Below, in pieces: positions 1 through 7,898 of a stretch of DNA of 34,769 bases. The position numbers and the translations under genes are program-made. Source of the stretch: Bacillus badius NBRC 15713 (GTDB lineage Bacteria; Bacillota; Bacilli; Bacillales; Domibacillaceae); assembly GCF_001591605.1 (NCBI RefSeq), contig NZ_BCVF01000037.1, positions 1 to 34,769 of the forward strand, read 5' to 3'. Under the pieces are notes generated by a model that did no database searches, was not told the DNA's origin, and saw only the letters and a program-made list of their open reading frames with translations. Position 1 is the first letter of the stretch, and the number at the start of each line of letters is the position of its first letter.

Positions 1-136
1 TTAAACAAAGTACCATTCAAAGGAGGCTGCCCCGCCTGCCAGGCCCTCCTCTCCTTCTTCAATAAAAGCTCATCTTTTTTTGAAAGAGATAGATGCCTGG
101 TGTTTATTTATGGGACAGCCTCTACTTTTAATATTC

Positions 137-160
137 TCATGCAAATCAACTTATGCATGA
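137..160. promoter_or_regulatory. Inverted repeat upstream of putP, candidate activator site
   Basis: A perfect 7-bp inverted repeat, TCATGCA at 137-143 and TGCATGA at 154-160, is separated by 10 bp and lies about 55 bp before the putP start. The two arms fall about 17 bp apart centre to centre. The PucR/PutR-type activator encoded downstream is the obvious candidate ligand, but this is inference from position only. I see no convincing sigma-A promoter in 1-215 and no gene there. Confidence 0.35.
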
Positions 161-215
161 CTTCTAGGCAATAATAAATGAATGCTGTGAAAATAATCTA
201 AAAAGGAGTTTTACC

Positions 216-1697
216 ATGTCCAATGAAATGTATCAATTAATTGCGATTATTATTTACATGGCTGCCATGATTTTCATCGGTTGGTATGCATTTAAACGTA
301 CATCCAACTTGACTGACTACATGCTTGGCGGACGTTCACTTGGACCGGCGGTTACGGCTTTGAGCGCCGGAGCTGCAGATATGTCAGGCTGGCTGCTTAT
401 GGGTCTGCCGGGCGCCATCTTCTTGAACGGTCTTGTTGAAACCTGGATTGCTGTCGGGTTGACAGTCGGCGCCTACTTAAACTATGTACTTGTTGCACCA
501 CGTCTTCGCGTCTACACGCAAGTATCAAGTGATTCCATCACCATTCCAAGTTATCTCGAAAGTCGCTTAAAAGATAAATCCCGGCTTTTGCGCATTGCTT
601 CAGGCATAGTTATTTTAATTTTCTTTACTTTCTATGTATCTTCAGGAATGGTTGCAGGAGGAAAGTTCTTCCTAAGCTCATTTGGACTTGACTACCATGC
701 CGGTCTTTTAATCGTATCTGCTGTCGTTATTTTCTACACTTTATTTGGCGGATTCTTGGCGGTTAGCTACACCGACGTTGTTCAAGGGCTGATTATGTTT
801 CTTTCCCTTCTGCTCATACCGATCTTTGGACTATTTCTTACAGGCGGATTCTCTGAAACAGCAGCAAGCATTCGCGATGTTGATCCGCAATTATTAAACT
901 TCGTTTCCGGCGCTTCTTTCCTCGGAATTTTGTCAGCGGTTGCATGGGGCCTTGGTTACTTCGGCCAGCCTCACATTATTGTACGCTTTATGGCAATCAG
1001 CTCAGTAAAAGAAGTAAAAGGCGCGCGCCGTATCGGAATCGGCTGGATGCTTCTCAGCCTCTTTGGAGCTGTAGCGACAGCACTTGTCGGAATTGCCTAT
1101 TACCATCAAAGCGGCTCGACACTGAATGATGCAGAAACAGTGTTTATTGCCCTGGGACAAATCATCTTCCATCCGTTCATTGCGGGTATTATGCTAGCAG
1201 CAGTTCTTGCGGCTGTTATGAGCACAATTTCTTCTCAGCTGATCGTTACATCTTCAGCTCTGGTTGAAGATTTGTATAAAGCAGTTATTAAAACAGATGC
1301 ATCAGATAAACAATACGTATTTTATGGAAGAATAGCTGTTCTTCTCGTATCAATTGTAGCGATGATACTCGCTTGGCCAAATAACGATACGGTTTTAAAA
1401 ATCGTTTCGTTCGCATGGGCCGGCTTTGGAGCCTCTTTCGGCCCAATCATCCTGCTTTCCTTATACTGGCGCAAGATCACTGCTAAAGGTGCTCTTTGGG
1501 GGATGATTACAGGTGCCGTAACTGTTCTGATTTGGGGGAACGTCGATGCATTGTCAAGCACACTGTACGAGATTGTTCCTGGCTTCATCCTCTGCTGGAT
1601 TGTGACTTATCTAGTAAGTCTTGCCACATATCAACCAAATGCTGAAATTGACAGAGAGTTCTCAGAAACAGTGGAGATTCTTAAAAAAGAACGTTAA
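216..1697 (+). CDS. putP: Sodium/proline symporter PutP (SSS family)
   Basis: Membrane symporter that imports L-proline with Na+, for use as carbon and nitrogen source or as osmoprotectant. The 493-aa protein has about 13 hydrophobic segments spread over its whole length, as expected for the solute:sodium symporter family (E. coli PutP is about 500 aa). The AGAADMSGWLLMGLPGA stretch places D55 and S57 at the positions known to matter for Na+ in E. coli PutP, and the STISSQL motif of the ninth transmembrane segment is intact. The start follows AAAGGAG with 7-nt spacing. It is followed by its own terminator and then by a PutR-like regulator gene, which favours catabolic PutP over the osmoregulated paralogue OpuE, although sequence alone separates these two poorly. 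Proline dehydrogenase and P5C dehydrogenase genes are not in the window. Confidence 0.9.
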   Translation: MSNEMYQLIAIIIYMAAMIFIGWYAFKRTSNLTDYMLGGRSLGPAVTALSAGAADMSGWLLMGLPGAIFLNGLVETWIAVGLTVGAYLNYVLVAPRLRVYTQVSSDSITIPSYLESRLKDKSRLLRIASGIVILIFFTFYVSSGMVAGGKFFLSSFGLDYHAGLLIVSAVVIFYTLFGGFLAVSYTDVVQGLIMFLSLLLIPIFGLFLTGGFSETAASIRDVDPQLLNFVSGASFLGILSAVAWGLGYFGQPHIIVRFMAISSVKEVKGARRIGIGWMLLSLFGAVATALVGIAYYHQSGSTLNDAETVFIALGQIIFHPFIAGIMLAAVLAAVMSTISSQLIVTSSALVEDLYKAVIKTDASDKQYVFYGRIAVLLVSIVAMILAWPNNDTVLKIVSFAWAGFGASFGPIILLSLYWRKITAKGALWGMITGAVTVLIWGNVDALSSTLYEIVPGFILCWIVTYLVSLATYQPNAEIDREFSETVEILKKER

Positions 1698-1739
1698 TTT
1701 TTTATAGCTGCCGTCAGCCCTGCTGGCCGGCCATGATTT

Positions 1740-1778
1740 AAAGGACCGAATGGAACTATCCCCCATTCGGTCCTTTTT
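1740..1778 (+). terminator. Intrinsic terminator of putP
   Basis: A 14-bp stem (AAAGGACCGAATGG pairing with CCATTCGGTCCTTT) is followed by a T run, 42 nt after the putP stop codon. Confidence 0.9.
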
Positions 1779-1857
1779 ACTATTCTGCTCTATACATTCA
1801 GCCGCTTTATCAGTATGATTAACTTGATAACTATCCAAAACGCGGAGGAGGAACTGA

Positions 1858-3102
1858 ATGAGCCAGTCACTGGAAAAGATTCTTGCATTGACAACTATTA
1901 ATGATATTACTGAAATGGTCAGTACCTATTTAAAAAAACCTGTCGTTGTAGAAAGTGATCAATTCTCATTGCTGGCCTACAGTTCTTATTACATAGAACA
2001 ATTTGATAAAGCCAACCAGCAGACCATCTTTGCTAAGCGTTGGCCGATCCCGATATTAGAAAAATTTATGGAAGAAGGCGTAGTGGAACAGCTAAAAACC
2101 ATTCCTGGCCCTTTCCATGTGCCCCCGATCAAAGACATCGGATTAAACCCCCGTGTCGTCGTAAGTGCCAAATATAAGGATCAAATTTTCGGATACATTT
2201 GGGTTCAGGAAACTGATCCGCCTTTAACAGCCGAACAAATGGATTTTTTGCAAAAGGTGTCCATCCACGTAGGAAGGCTTCTATATAAAGAAAATCAGCT
2301 GAAAGTCATGAAAGATGAAAAGAAGCACCAATTTTATCAGAAGATCATTAATGAAACGTACCGGACGGAAAATCAAATCAAATGGGAAGCAGCAAACGCC
2401 AACATCGTACTGCCCGCCGCTTTTCTCGTGACAGTCTTTACAATCACGCAAATCAGTGAAGAGCTGTTCGATGAACTGACAGAAACCATTCGGCTGTTTG
2501 TCCATGCGCTGAACCGCCCTTCCTACCTGTTCACGGATAAATCAAAAATCATTGTTATTATCGGCAGCAATTCGACGGCAAGAGGCCGGTTAACGGAGGA
2601 TGCGAAACAGCTGGCAAACACTGTATTAACCCAATGCAAGCCTCAATCAGTGTATGCGGGAATTGGCGGCGAATATACTTCCCTCCTTCATTTGCGCCAA
2701 AGCTATCTCGAAGCGCTGCGGGTGATCCATACAGCTGAATTTCTAGGTGATCCTTCCCTTTTAGCCTTGACTTACAACAAAATAGGAGTGTTCCGTTACC
2801 TCGAAGCGCTGGCCCGCTTTAATAGCGAAACACAGTATACCAATGAACAATTGCTAAAACTGAAACAAAAGGACGAAGAAAGCCAATCCAATCTTCTAGA
2901 GACACTGGAAGCTTATTTGCTCAACAACTGCCGCATTAAGCCTGCTGCTGAACAGCTATTTATCCATACAAACACATTAAAATACCGCTTGAAGCAAATT
3001 ACCGATTTAACTGATATCGACTTTAACGACTTTAATATGAACTGTCAGCTGTTTATTGATTTGCAGCTGATGAAGCGAAAAAAACAAACACCAGGTCGAT
3101 GA
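1858..3102 (+). CDS. putR: PucR/PutR-family transcriptional activator
   Basis: A 414-aa regulator with the layout of B. subtilis PutR, the proline-responsive activator of putBCP (about 410 aa). Residues 1-150 form an N-terminal sensor region, the middle is a GGDEF-like/CdaR-type linker, and residues about 345-400 carry the C-terminal PucR helix-turn-helix (LLETLEAYLLNNCRIKPAAEQLF, then HTNTLKYRLKQI). The HTNTLKYRL helix is the hallmark DNA-recognition segment of this family. Translation starts at an ATG after GGAGGAGGAACTGA. It lies just downstream of putP in the same direction but behind a terminator, so it probably has its own transcript plus readthrough. The expected role is activation of putP and of unlinked proline catabolic genes. 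The family assignment is strong; the proline effector is inferred from the neighbour. Confidence 0.82.
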   Translation: MSQSLEKILALTTINDITEMVSTYLKKPVVVESDQFSLLAYSSYYIEQFDKANQQTIFAKRWPIPILEKFMEEGVVEQLKTIPGPFHVPPIKDIGLNPRVVVSAKYKDQIFGYIWVQETDPPLTAEQMDFLQKVSIHVGRLLYKENQLKVMKDEKKHQFYQKIINETYRTENQIKWEAANANIVLPAAFLVTVFTITQISEELFDELTETIRLFVHALNRPSYLFTDKSKIIVIIGSNSTARGRLTEDAKQLANTVLTQCKPQSVYAGIGGEYTSLLHLRQSYLEALRVIHTAEFLGDPSLLALTYNKIGVFRYLEALARFNSETQYTNEQLLKLKQKDEESQSNLLETLEAYLLNNCRIKPAAEQLFIHTNTLKYRLKQITDLTDIDFNDFNMNCQLFIDLQLMKRKKQTPGR

Positions 3103-3120
3103 CCGGTGTTTGTTTTTTTT
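3081..3120 (+). terminator. Intrinsic terminator of putR
   Basis: An AACAAACACC-A-GGTC arm pairs with GACC-G-GTGTTTGTT around a GAT loop and is followed by eight T. The left arm lies inside the last codons of the regulator gene, so the hairpin overlaps the coding end. Confidence 0.88.
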
Positions 3121-3299
3121 CCTAAAATGAAGTTCATTCTTCCAGCTGCCTACATAGATATATAAAGACGCCAACTATTTGCACTTCCTGCCTCTTACAA
3201 AGAGCACCTTGATCAGCTCTCGACTAAATTCTACTAAATGTGACTGCTTATGATGACAAACTTGTAAACTAATGTCAAAATAGAAGCGGGGGCGATAAA

Positions 3300-3461
3300 A
3301 TGAAAGTATTTATAGGTTCAGTCATCATTATACTTATTATTTGCTTTGGCATTTGGTTAATGCTTTCTCCTTCATTTAAAAAGGTAGGAGATACAGCTCA
3401 TCGTCTGAAAGAAAAATTAGAGGAGGATGAAAATGGAACAAACAAAAAAGAAACCAAATAA
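3300..3461 (+). CDS. 53-aa single-pass membrane mini-protein, coupled to SPFH gene
   Basis: Unrecognised small protein. It starts at ATG 3300 after a GGGGGCG ribosome binding site and ends in TAA at 3459-3461. Residues 3-24 are a strongly hydrophobic helix (VFIGSVIIILIICFGIWLML), followed by a charged, amphipathic tail rich in K and E. Its last 29 bases overlap the start of the SPFH gene in another frame, and the AGGAGG for that gene lies inside this reading frame, so the two are probably translationally coupled. The start signal, the membrane helix and the overlap support a real gene. A role as partner or modulator of the SPFH protein is inference from coupling only. Confidence 0.62.
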   Translation: MKVFIGSVIIILIICFGIWLMLSPSFKKVGDTAHRLKEKLEEDENGTNKKETK

Positions 3462-4275
3462 CCGCAAGATTTTGGGGGGCACAATTATCGCTATTGCCTT
3501 AATTGCCGGTATCGCGTTGCTTTCCCTTTTTATTGAAAAAATCCCAAACGGATACGTAGGTGTCGTTTACAGTCCGAACGGCGGCGTTCAAAACGAAACG
3601 CTTGGTCAAGGATGGCATCTGGTCGGCTTATTTGACAAAGTAACAAAGTACCCTGTCAGAATGCAAACGGTCAATTATAAAGATATTCAAGTGGCCACTT
3701 CAGACGGAAAAAGCGTGACTGTCGACTTTGCTTATAACTATAGCATTCAACCTGACAAGGTAGTGGCTGTCTTTAATAAATTCGGTCCAGTAGAAGTCGA
3801 ACAAATTGAAGAATCCTACTTGCGTACACGCCTATGGGCTGCAGGGCGTAAAGCAATTGCTAAATACTCGGTCATCGATACATACGGTGAAAAATCATCT
3901 GAAGCCGCTTCAAAAGTGCAGGATCTGTTCGCCGATGATATCAGCCGGTTAGGGTTTACCGTCGATAATTTGACGCTTGGCGTGCCGAAGCCAGATAAAT
4001 CAACTCAAGCAGCTATTGATAAGCGTGTCGAAGCTGCTCAAGAGCTTGAGAGAAAACAAATTGAATTGAAAATTGCTGAAGCAGAAGCCCAAAAGAAAAA
4101 AATCGAAGCTGAAGGTATTGCCAAATACAATGAAATTATTAAGAAATCCATTTCTAAAGAAGTCATCCAAAATAAATGGATCGAAAAATGGGATGGCAAA
4201 ATGCCAAAGGCTACCGGTTCTAATCAGCTGATTGAAATTCCGATGGATGATGCTCCTTCCCAGCCAAATAAATAA
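3433..4275 (+). CDS. SPFH/prohibitin-family membrane protein
   Basis: A 280-aa protein with one N-terminal transmembrane helix (residues about 13-35), an SPFH/band 7 domain (PNGYVGVVYSPNGG onward to about residue 200), then a Lys/Glu/Ala-rich coiled coil (about 200-240) typical of prohibitin and flotillin relatives. These proteins oligomerise on the membrane and scaffold proteases or microdomains. The substrate here is unknown. ATG 3433 is preferred over ATG 3427 because AGGAGG (3421-3426) abuts the first ATG but sits 6 nt from the second. It overlaps the 53-aa gene upstream and ends at a strong terminator, giving a two-gene unit. The family call is firm; the function is not known. Confidence 0.85.
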   Translation: MEQTKKKPNNRKILGGTIIAIALIAGIALLSLFIEKIPNGYVGVVYSPNGGVQNETLGQGWHLVGLFDKVTKYPVRMQTVNYKDIQVATSDGKSVTVDFAYNYSIQPDKVVAVFNKFGPVEVEQIEESYLRTRLWAAGRKAIAKYSVIDTYGEKSSEAASKVQDLFADDISRLGFTVDNLTLGVPKPDKSTQAAIDKRVEAAQELERKQIELKIAEAEAQKKKIEAEGIAKYNEIIKKSISKEVIQNKWIEKWDGKMPKATGSNQLIEIPMDDAPSQPNK

Positions 4276-4330
4276 TCAAGCTGCGATCAACGGCCGCAGC
4301 AAGTTGCGGCCTGCCTCATACCTTCCACAG

Positions 4331-4366
4331 AAAAATGCTGCCATCTGCATCGGCAGCATTTTTCTG
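4331..4366 (+). terminator. Intrinsic terminator of SPFH unit
   Basis: AAAAATGCTGCC pairs perfectly with GGCAGCATTTTT around a 9-nt loop, followed by more T. It lies 55 nt after the SPFH stop codon and before the next gene in the same direction. Confidence 0.9.
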
Positions 4367-4428
4367 TTTTATTAATGAAATACCGGGAAAAGAAAGAGGA
4401 AAGGAACTCATATAAAGGAGCGATGATC

Positions 4429-4773
4429 ATGTATCTCGATAATTTTACCGGTCAGAAAATTCAAATTCGCTTTCGCAACTTCCCGGAAGACCTTGTTGGC
4501 TCCATCACTGGCATCTATCAGCCCGATCAGTGGTATATGGTGAAGCTTGTCCATACAGAAAGCATGGGCATCTGGGTAGAAAACCCTTGCCATAAGCGGA
4601 CAGAAGTCATGGACGAGGCGGGAGATGAAATCCCTTTTGAGCATCAGAAAGAGGAAACCTGCGCTGTCCACCTATTTATTAGATGGGAATATATCAGCTC
4701 GGTCATTACTTTCCCAAATAAAGATACGGTTGGTCTTGACAAAAAAGCTACTCTTATTGGCTTTCACGCCTAA
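4429..4773 (+). CDS. Hypothetical 114-aa protein
   Basis: I do not recognise this protein. It is soluble and acidic, with no signal peptide or membrane helix. It opens with MYLDNFTGQKIQIRFRNFP and alternates short beta-like hydrophobic stretches, suggesting a small beta-rich fold. It has two cysteines (NPCHKR and ETCAVHL) and several histidines, so metal binding is possible but not shown. The start at ATG 4429 sits 8 nt after AAAGGAG; the ATG at 4423 is only 2 nt away and is less likely. It is a single-gene unit between two terminators. Confidence 0.65.
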   Translation: MYLDNFTGQKIQIRFRNFPEDLVGSITGIYQPDQWYMVKLVHTESMGIWVENPCHKRTEVMDEAGDEIPFEHQKEETCAVHLFIRWEYISSVITFPNKDTVGLDKKATLIGFHA

Positions 4774-4774
4774 T

Positions 4775-4806
4775 CCCCCCTGCTCCCTTATGCAGGGGGG
4801 TATTTA
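4775..4806 (+). terminator. Intrinsic terminator of 114-aa gene
   Basis: CCCCCCTGC (4775-4783) pairs with GCAGGGGGG (4792-4800), then TATTTATTTT. It starts right after the stop codon. Confidence 0.9.
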
Positions 4807-4855
4807 TTTTGCTCTCCCCTTCTCCCGTCCCTAACATCCAATCATACATATATAA

Positions 4856-4884
4856 TTGACATTTCCTTCATCTCCCGCTATATT
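4856..4884 (+). promoter_or_regulatory. Sigma-A promoter of MFS gene
   Basis: TTGACA at 4856-4861, a 17-bp spacer, then TATATT at 4879-4884. The MFS start codon lies about 50 bp further on. Confidence 0.8.
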
Positions 4885-4935
4885 GAATTGTTGGCATTTT
4901 CAGAAGAAATTGTCTAAAGGAAGAAGGTGTTTTGT

Positions 4936-6117
4936 TTGTTACCGGAACAGCGTAAAAAAATGATGATTCTAATGATTAATATGTTTATAGCCGTCGGCAG
5001 CTTTGGCATTATTATCCCAATTTTGCCGGCATATTTGCTATCCATCGGCCAAGGAGGCACCGCCGCCGGGTTAATCATCGCCATTTTCGCCGGCGCCCAG
5101 CTGATTATGTCGCCAATCGCAGGAAAATGGGCTGATCAATACGGCCGGCGCATTATGATTATAGCCGGTCTGAGCGGATTGGCGGTCTCTATGTTTGTCT
5201 TTTATTTTTCCGACACCATCGGCATTTTGTACCTTTCACGGGTGATTGGCGGGATTGGCGCAGCCTTGCTGATTCCCGCAATCTTCGCCTATGTTGCTGA
5301 TATCACCACAATGGACCAGCGAGCCAAAGGAAATAGCCTCATTTCCGCCTCCATGTCTCTTGGCATCGTTGTTGGTCCCGGAATCGGAGGATTTCTCGCT
5401 GACTTCGGCTTGAAAATGCCCTTGCTTGTGTCAGCCATTATCGGTGTCGCTGCAGTTGTTTTTTCTGCTATTTGGTTAAAGGAAAGCAAAGAAAAAGACA
5501 GCTTTGCCGCGGCAGCAGCTGAAGACCCGATGATAAAAAAGCTGGCCCAATCCGTTAACAAGCCTTATTTCATTCCGCTTGTTATTACACTCGTCATGAG
5601 CTTCGGTTTAATGGCCTATGAGTCTGTCATTGGGCTTTTTATCGATAATAAGTTCGGGGCTACCCCGCAAGAAATCGCCGTCATGGTCACCTCGACCGGG
5701 ATTATTAGTGTCATCGTGCAATTATTTGTCGTTGACCGCATTGTTAGACGATACGGGGAAGGCGCCGTGTTAAATATGTTTCTTGCAGTGACAGCCATCG
5801 GTTTTCTTTTCTCTTTCTTAGCAGGAAGCTATGCCCTGTTTTTCGCTGTTACGCTTATTATTTTCCTCGCCTCTTCCATTCTGCGTCCAGTACTGAATAC
5901 ACTCGTTTCCAAACTGGCTGGCAATGAACAGGGATTTGCAATGGGAATGAATAATGCTTATATGAGTATCGGCAATGTTCTTGGTCCGACACTCGCCGGT
6001 CTTCTCTACGATGTTCATATGTATTATCCATTTCTACTGGGACTCATTGTCCTGCTGCTCACCATGCTCGTATCGATGGCATGGCAAAAAAGACAAAAAG
6101 CGGCTGCCTGGAAATAA
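4936..6117 (+). CDS. MFS drug:H+ antiporter (DHA1, NorA/Bmr-like)
   Basis: A 393-aa twelve-helix major facilitator transporter, the usual length for NorA, Bmr and Blt. Motif A is intact in the loop after helix 2 (GKWADQYGRR), and motif C of antiporters appears in helix 5 (GIVVGPGIGGFLADFG). The expected role is proton-driven export of hydrophobic drugs or a related metabolite across the cytoplasmic membrane. TTG 4936 is chosen because AGAAGG sits 8 nt before it; a GTG at 4927 overlaps that Shine-Dalgarno sequence. The gene is monocistronic, with a near-consensus sigma-A promoter upstream and a long hairpin downstream. No adjacent regulator is visible. The subfamily is sound; the substrate is unknown. 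Confidence 0.85.
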   Translation: MLPEQRKKMMILMINMFIAVGSFGIIIPILPAYLLSIGQGGTAAGLIIAIFAGAQLIMSPIAGKWADQYGRRIMIIAGLSGLAVSMFVFYFSDTIGILYLSRVIGGIGAALLIPAIFAYVADITTMDQRAKGNSLISASMSLGIVVGPGIGGFLADFGLKMPLLVSAIIGVAAVVFSAIWLKESKEKDSFAAAAAEDPMIKKLAQSVNKPYFIPLVITLVMSFGLMAYESVIGLFIDNKFGATPQEIAVMVTSTGIISVIVQLFVVDRIVRRYGEGAVLNMFLAVTAIGFLFSFLAGSYALFFAVTLIIFLASSILRPVLNTLVSKLAGNEQGFAMGMNNAYMSIGNVLGPTLAGLLYDVHMYYPFLLGLIVLLLTMLVSMAWQKRQKAAAWK

Positions 6118-6127
6118 CAACAGCTCT

Positions 6128-6168
6128 AAAAGAGGCTGGCTCAAACGATTGTTTGAACCAGCCTCTTT
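6128..6168. terminator. Bidirectional terminator between MFS and RocB-like genes
   Basis: An 18-bp near-perfect stem built around GAGGCTGG and CCAGCCTC has a short GATT-type loop and A/T runs on both sides. It sits between two convergent genes and can serve both. Confidence 0.9.
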
Positions 6169-6179
6169 CCTATTTGTCT

Positions 6180-7778
6180 CTATATCAAGCTTTTAATTAC
6201 AGACTCCAGCATAGCCGGGGTCTGAACGAAGGCGCTGTCTATGTGCAGACGCTCTGCGAACTGATGAGCGTCTTTTCCAAACGGCCCGACATTTAATACC
6301 GGAGCTTGAAGCTGCTGCATATCTGCAAAAGGAATGCTGTACAAGTCTCCCCACACCGGGGTGTTTCTTTCAAAAGCAGCCCAGCCATTTGTCTGGTCAT
6401 TGTAGTGGACATAGCTTAAATCACACAATCCGTTAAAATAATGGACTTGATGGACCTCCAAGCCAAAGCCGGCGGCCGCTTGCTTCAGCACCTTAATCGA
6501 ATGTGCAACAAGTGGATCATTCGATGTGTTAACAGCCGGATAATAAGGAGGGGCAAATAATAAGACAATGGCCGGGGCTAGTTCCTGACATTGAATAAGC
6601 AGTTTATCAGCAATCCGTACCGACTTTTCGCGTTCATCCCATTCGCTATTCTCCTGAACTTCGCTTTTCATCTTTTGAACAAGCTCTCGTCCCAGTTTTG
6701 CTTCTGCGTAAGCAAGCAGCTTTTCGTAGCGAAGCACTCGAACCTCGCCGATCCCCTCCACTTTTTCATTCTCGCACAAGGATTGATAAGAAGCATTGCA
6801 TCTGGCTGCTGCCTCACCGGCAATCTGTTCAAATAAATCCATAATCTCAGAAGCCGTTCTTTTCATTAGAAACACATTATAAAGGGCCGCCGCCCGGTGA
6901 GGAGTCTGGGTTGAATATTGGGCTTTTAAATCTTTTTGCTGGAGAGAAACCGGCAAAGGCGTTTTTTCTCCTAAGTCACTTTCGTGAAAAAGCGGGTTCC
7001 ATTCCATCAACTGTGTCAGAAAGGAAGCTATATAATTCGCTGTCATCCCTTTTAAGGGCTCGCCCACATGCGTTTCTTTTCCGTAAAAGAGCGCAGCCGG
7101 CATAATTTTCCCCAATGTTCCTGAATAAATATAATGATTTTCATCCCCAGGCTTTTGGGAGAAGGACGGCTCACTATTTAAAAACAATTTATAAGTTATT
7201 TTATATTTGGTGCACATCTTTACAAGTTCTGTCACTGCTGCCCTCATGCCCGAAGAATTGACTTCCTCGTCAGGAACCGTTAACAAAACTAAATTGATCG
7301 GCCACTGCTCCACACTGGCTTTTTCGATAAGAGCCATATGGAGAGCGAGCCCCATTTTCATATCCATCGTTCCCCGGCCAAATAAATATTTGCCTGATTC
7401 AAGGTCCAGCCGCGCTTCTTCTGGTAAGCTGTCTTTTCGATTCAACAGTTCTTTCGTCAGCTCTTCCGGCTGAAAAGCAAGCGTCTCAAGATCGCCATAC
7501 TCCTCTATCTGGACAGTATCAAAATGACTAATTAATACAACCGTATCCTCCACATCAGGATGCTTATAAAAAGCAGTCACAAAATGGCGGCCAAGATCGG
7601 CTTCATGAAGAGATAAATGCTCCGGGTGCTTTTGGAAATAATCAAGCTTGCTTAATTTCTTCTGAACATGATAAGCAAATTGGCGTTCACCATCTGTGAG
7701 AGTACGGCTGTCCCAGCCGACAAGTTCACATAACAGTTCTCGCAGTGCTTCAGGCGTACCCCATAATAATCGGCTCAT
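6180..7778 (-). CDS. RocB-like M20 metallopeptidase
   Basis: A 532-aa member of the M20 (ArgE/DapE/ACY1) di-zinc hydrolase family in the long form seen in B. subtilis RocB (about 566 aa), an arginine-utilisation protein of unproven reaction. Visible metal and catalytic signatures are SHFDT (H85, D87), GRGTMDMKMG (D139), PDEE (E171/E172), LNSEPS and, near the C-terminus, GKDAHQ. M20 enzymes hydrolyse amide bonds of acylated amino acids or peptides. ATG 7778 is preferred because AAGGTGAT precedes it at a suitable distance; the upstream extension has no ribosome binding site. It is the third gene of the minus-strand set after the two guanidine-modifying enzymes, with a 120-bp gap that may hold its own control site. 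The exact substrate is unknown; an acyl-arginine or acyl-citrulline derivative is inference. Confidence 0.8.
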   Translation of the reverse strand: MSRLLWGTPEALRELLCELVGWDSRTLTDGERQFAYHVQKKLSKLDYFQKHPEHLSLHEADLGRHFVTAFYKHPDVEDTVVLISHFDTVQIEEYGDLETLAFQPEELTKELLNRKDSLPEEARLDLESGKYLFGRGTMDMKMGLALHMALIEKASVEQWPINLVLLTVPDEEVNSSGMRAAVTELVKMCTKYKITYKLFLNSEPSFSQKPGDENHYIYSGTLGKIMPAALFYGKETHVGEPLKGMTANYIASFLTQLMEWNPLFHESDLGEKTPLPVSLQQKDLKAQYSTQTPHRAAALYNVFLMKRTASEIMDLFEQIAGEAAARCNASYQSLCENEKVEGIGEVRVLRYEKLLAYAEAKLGRELVQKMKSEVQENSEWDEREKSVRIADKLLIQCQELAPAIVLLFAPPYYPAVNTSNDPLVAHSIKVLKQAAAGFGLEVHQVHYFNGLCDLSYVHYNDQTNGWAAFERNTPVWGDLYSIPFADMQQLQAPVLNVGPFGKDAHQFAERLHIDSAFVQTPAMLESVIKSLI

Positions 7779-7862
7779 AAAAATCACCTTTCCAATTCGT
7801 TTTTCTTTCAAGCTGTTTTCATACACACTGTTGTTCTTTAACAGAATCTTTGGAAGAGAGCC

Positions 7863-7884
7863 TTCCCTTAATTATATAAGGAAA
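7863..7884 (-). promoter_or_regulatory. Inverted repeat around a TATAAT box upstream of RocB-like gene
   Basis: Read on the minus strand, TTTCCTTA (7884-7877), TATAAT (7876-7871) and TAAGGGAA (7870-7863) form an inverted repeat with 7 of 8 arm bases paired. The arms resemble the TTTCC/GGAAA ends of the tandem operators at 9571-9607 and 12034-12070, but the spacing differs. A TTGACC lies 14 bp before TATAAT, too short for an ideal promoter. The site is a candidate only. Confidence 0.3.
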
Positions 7885-7898
7885 ACTAGCGGTCAATG

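Noticed and set aside
23-122. GAGGCTGCCCC at 23-33 and GGGACAGCCTC at 112-122 as arms of a mobile-element end or terminator
   Set aside because: The arms pair in 10 of 11 bases but are about 78 bp apart and no transposase or target duplication is seen. They may belong to an upstream gene's terminator that lies outside the window.
7779-7898. Sigma-54 (SigL) promoter for the RocB-like gene, as for roc genes in B. subtilis
   Set aside because: No TGGCAC-N5-TTGC pattern is present on the minus strand in this gap.
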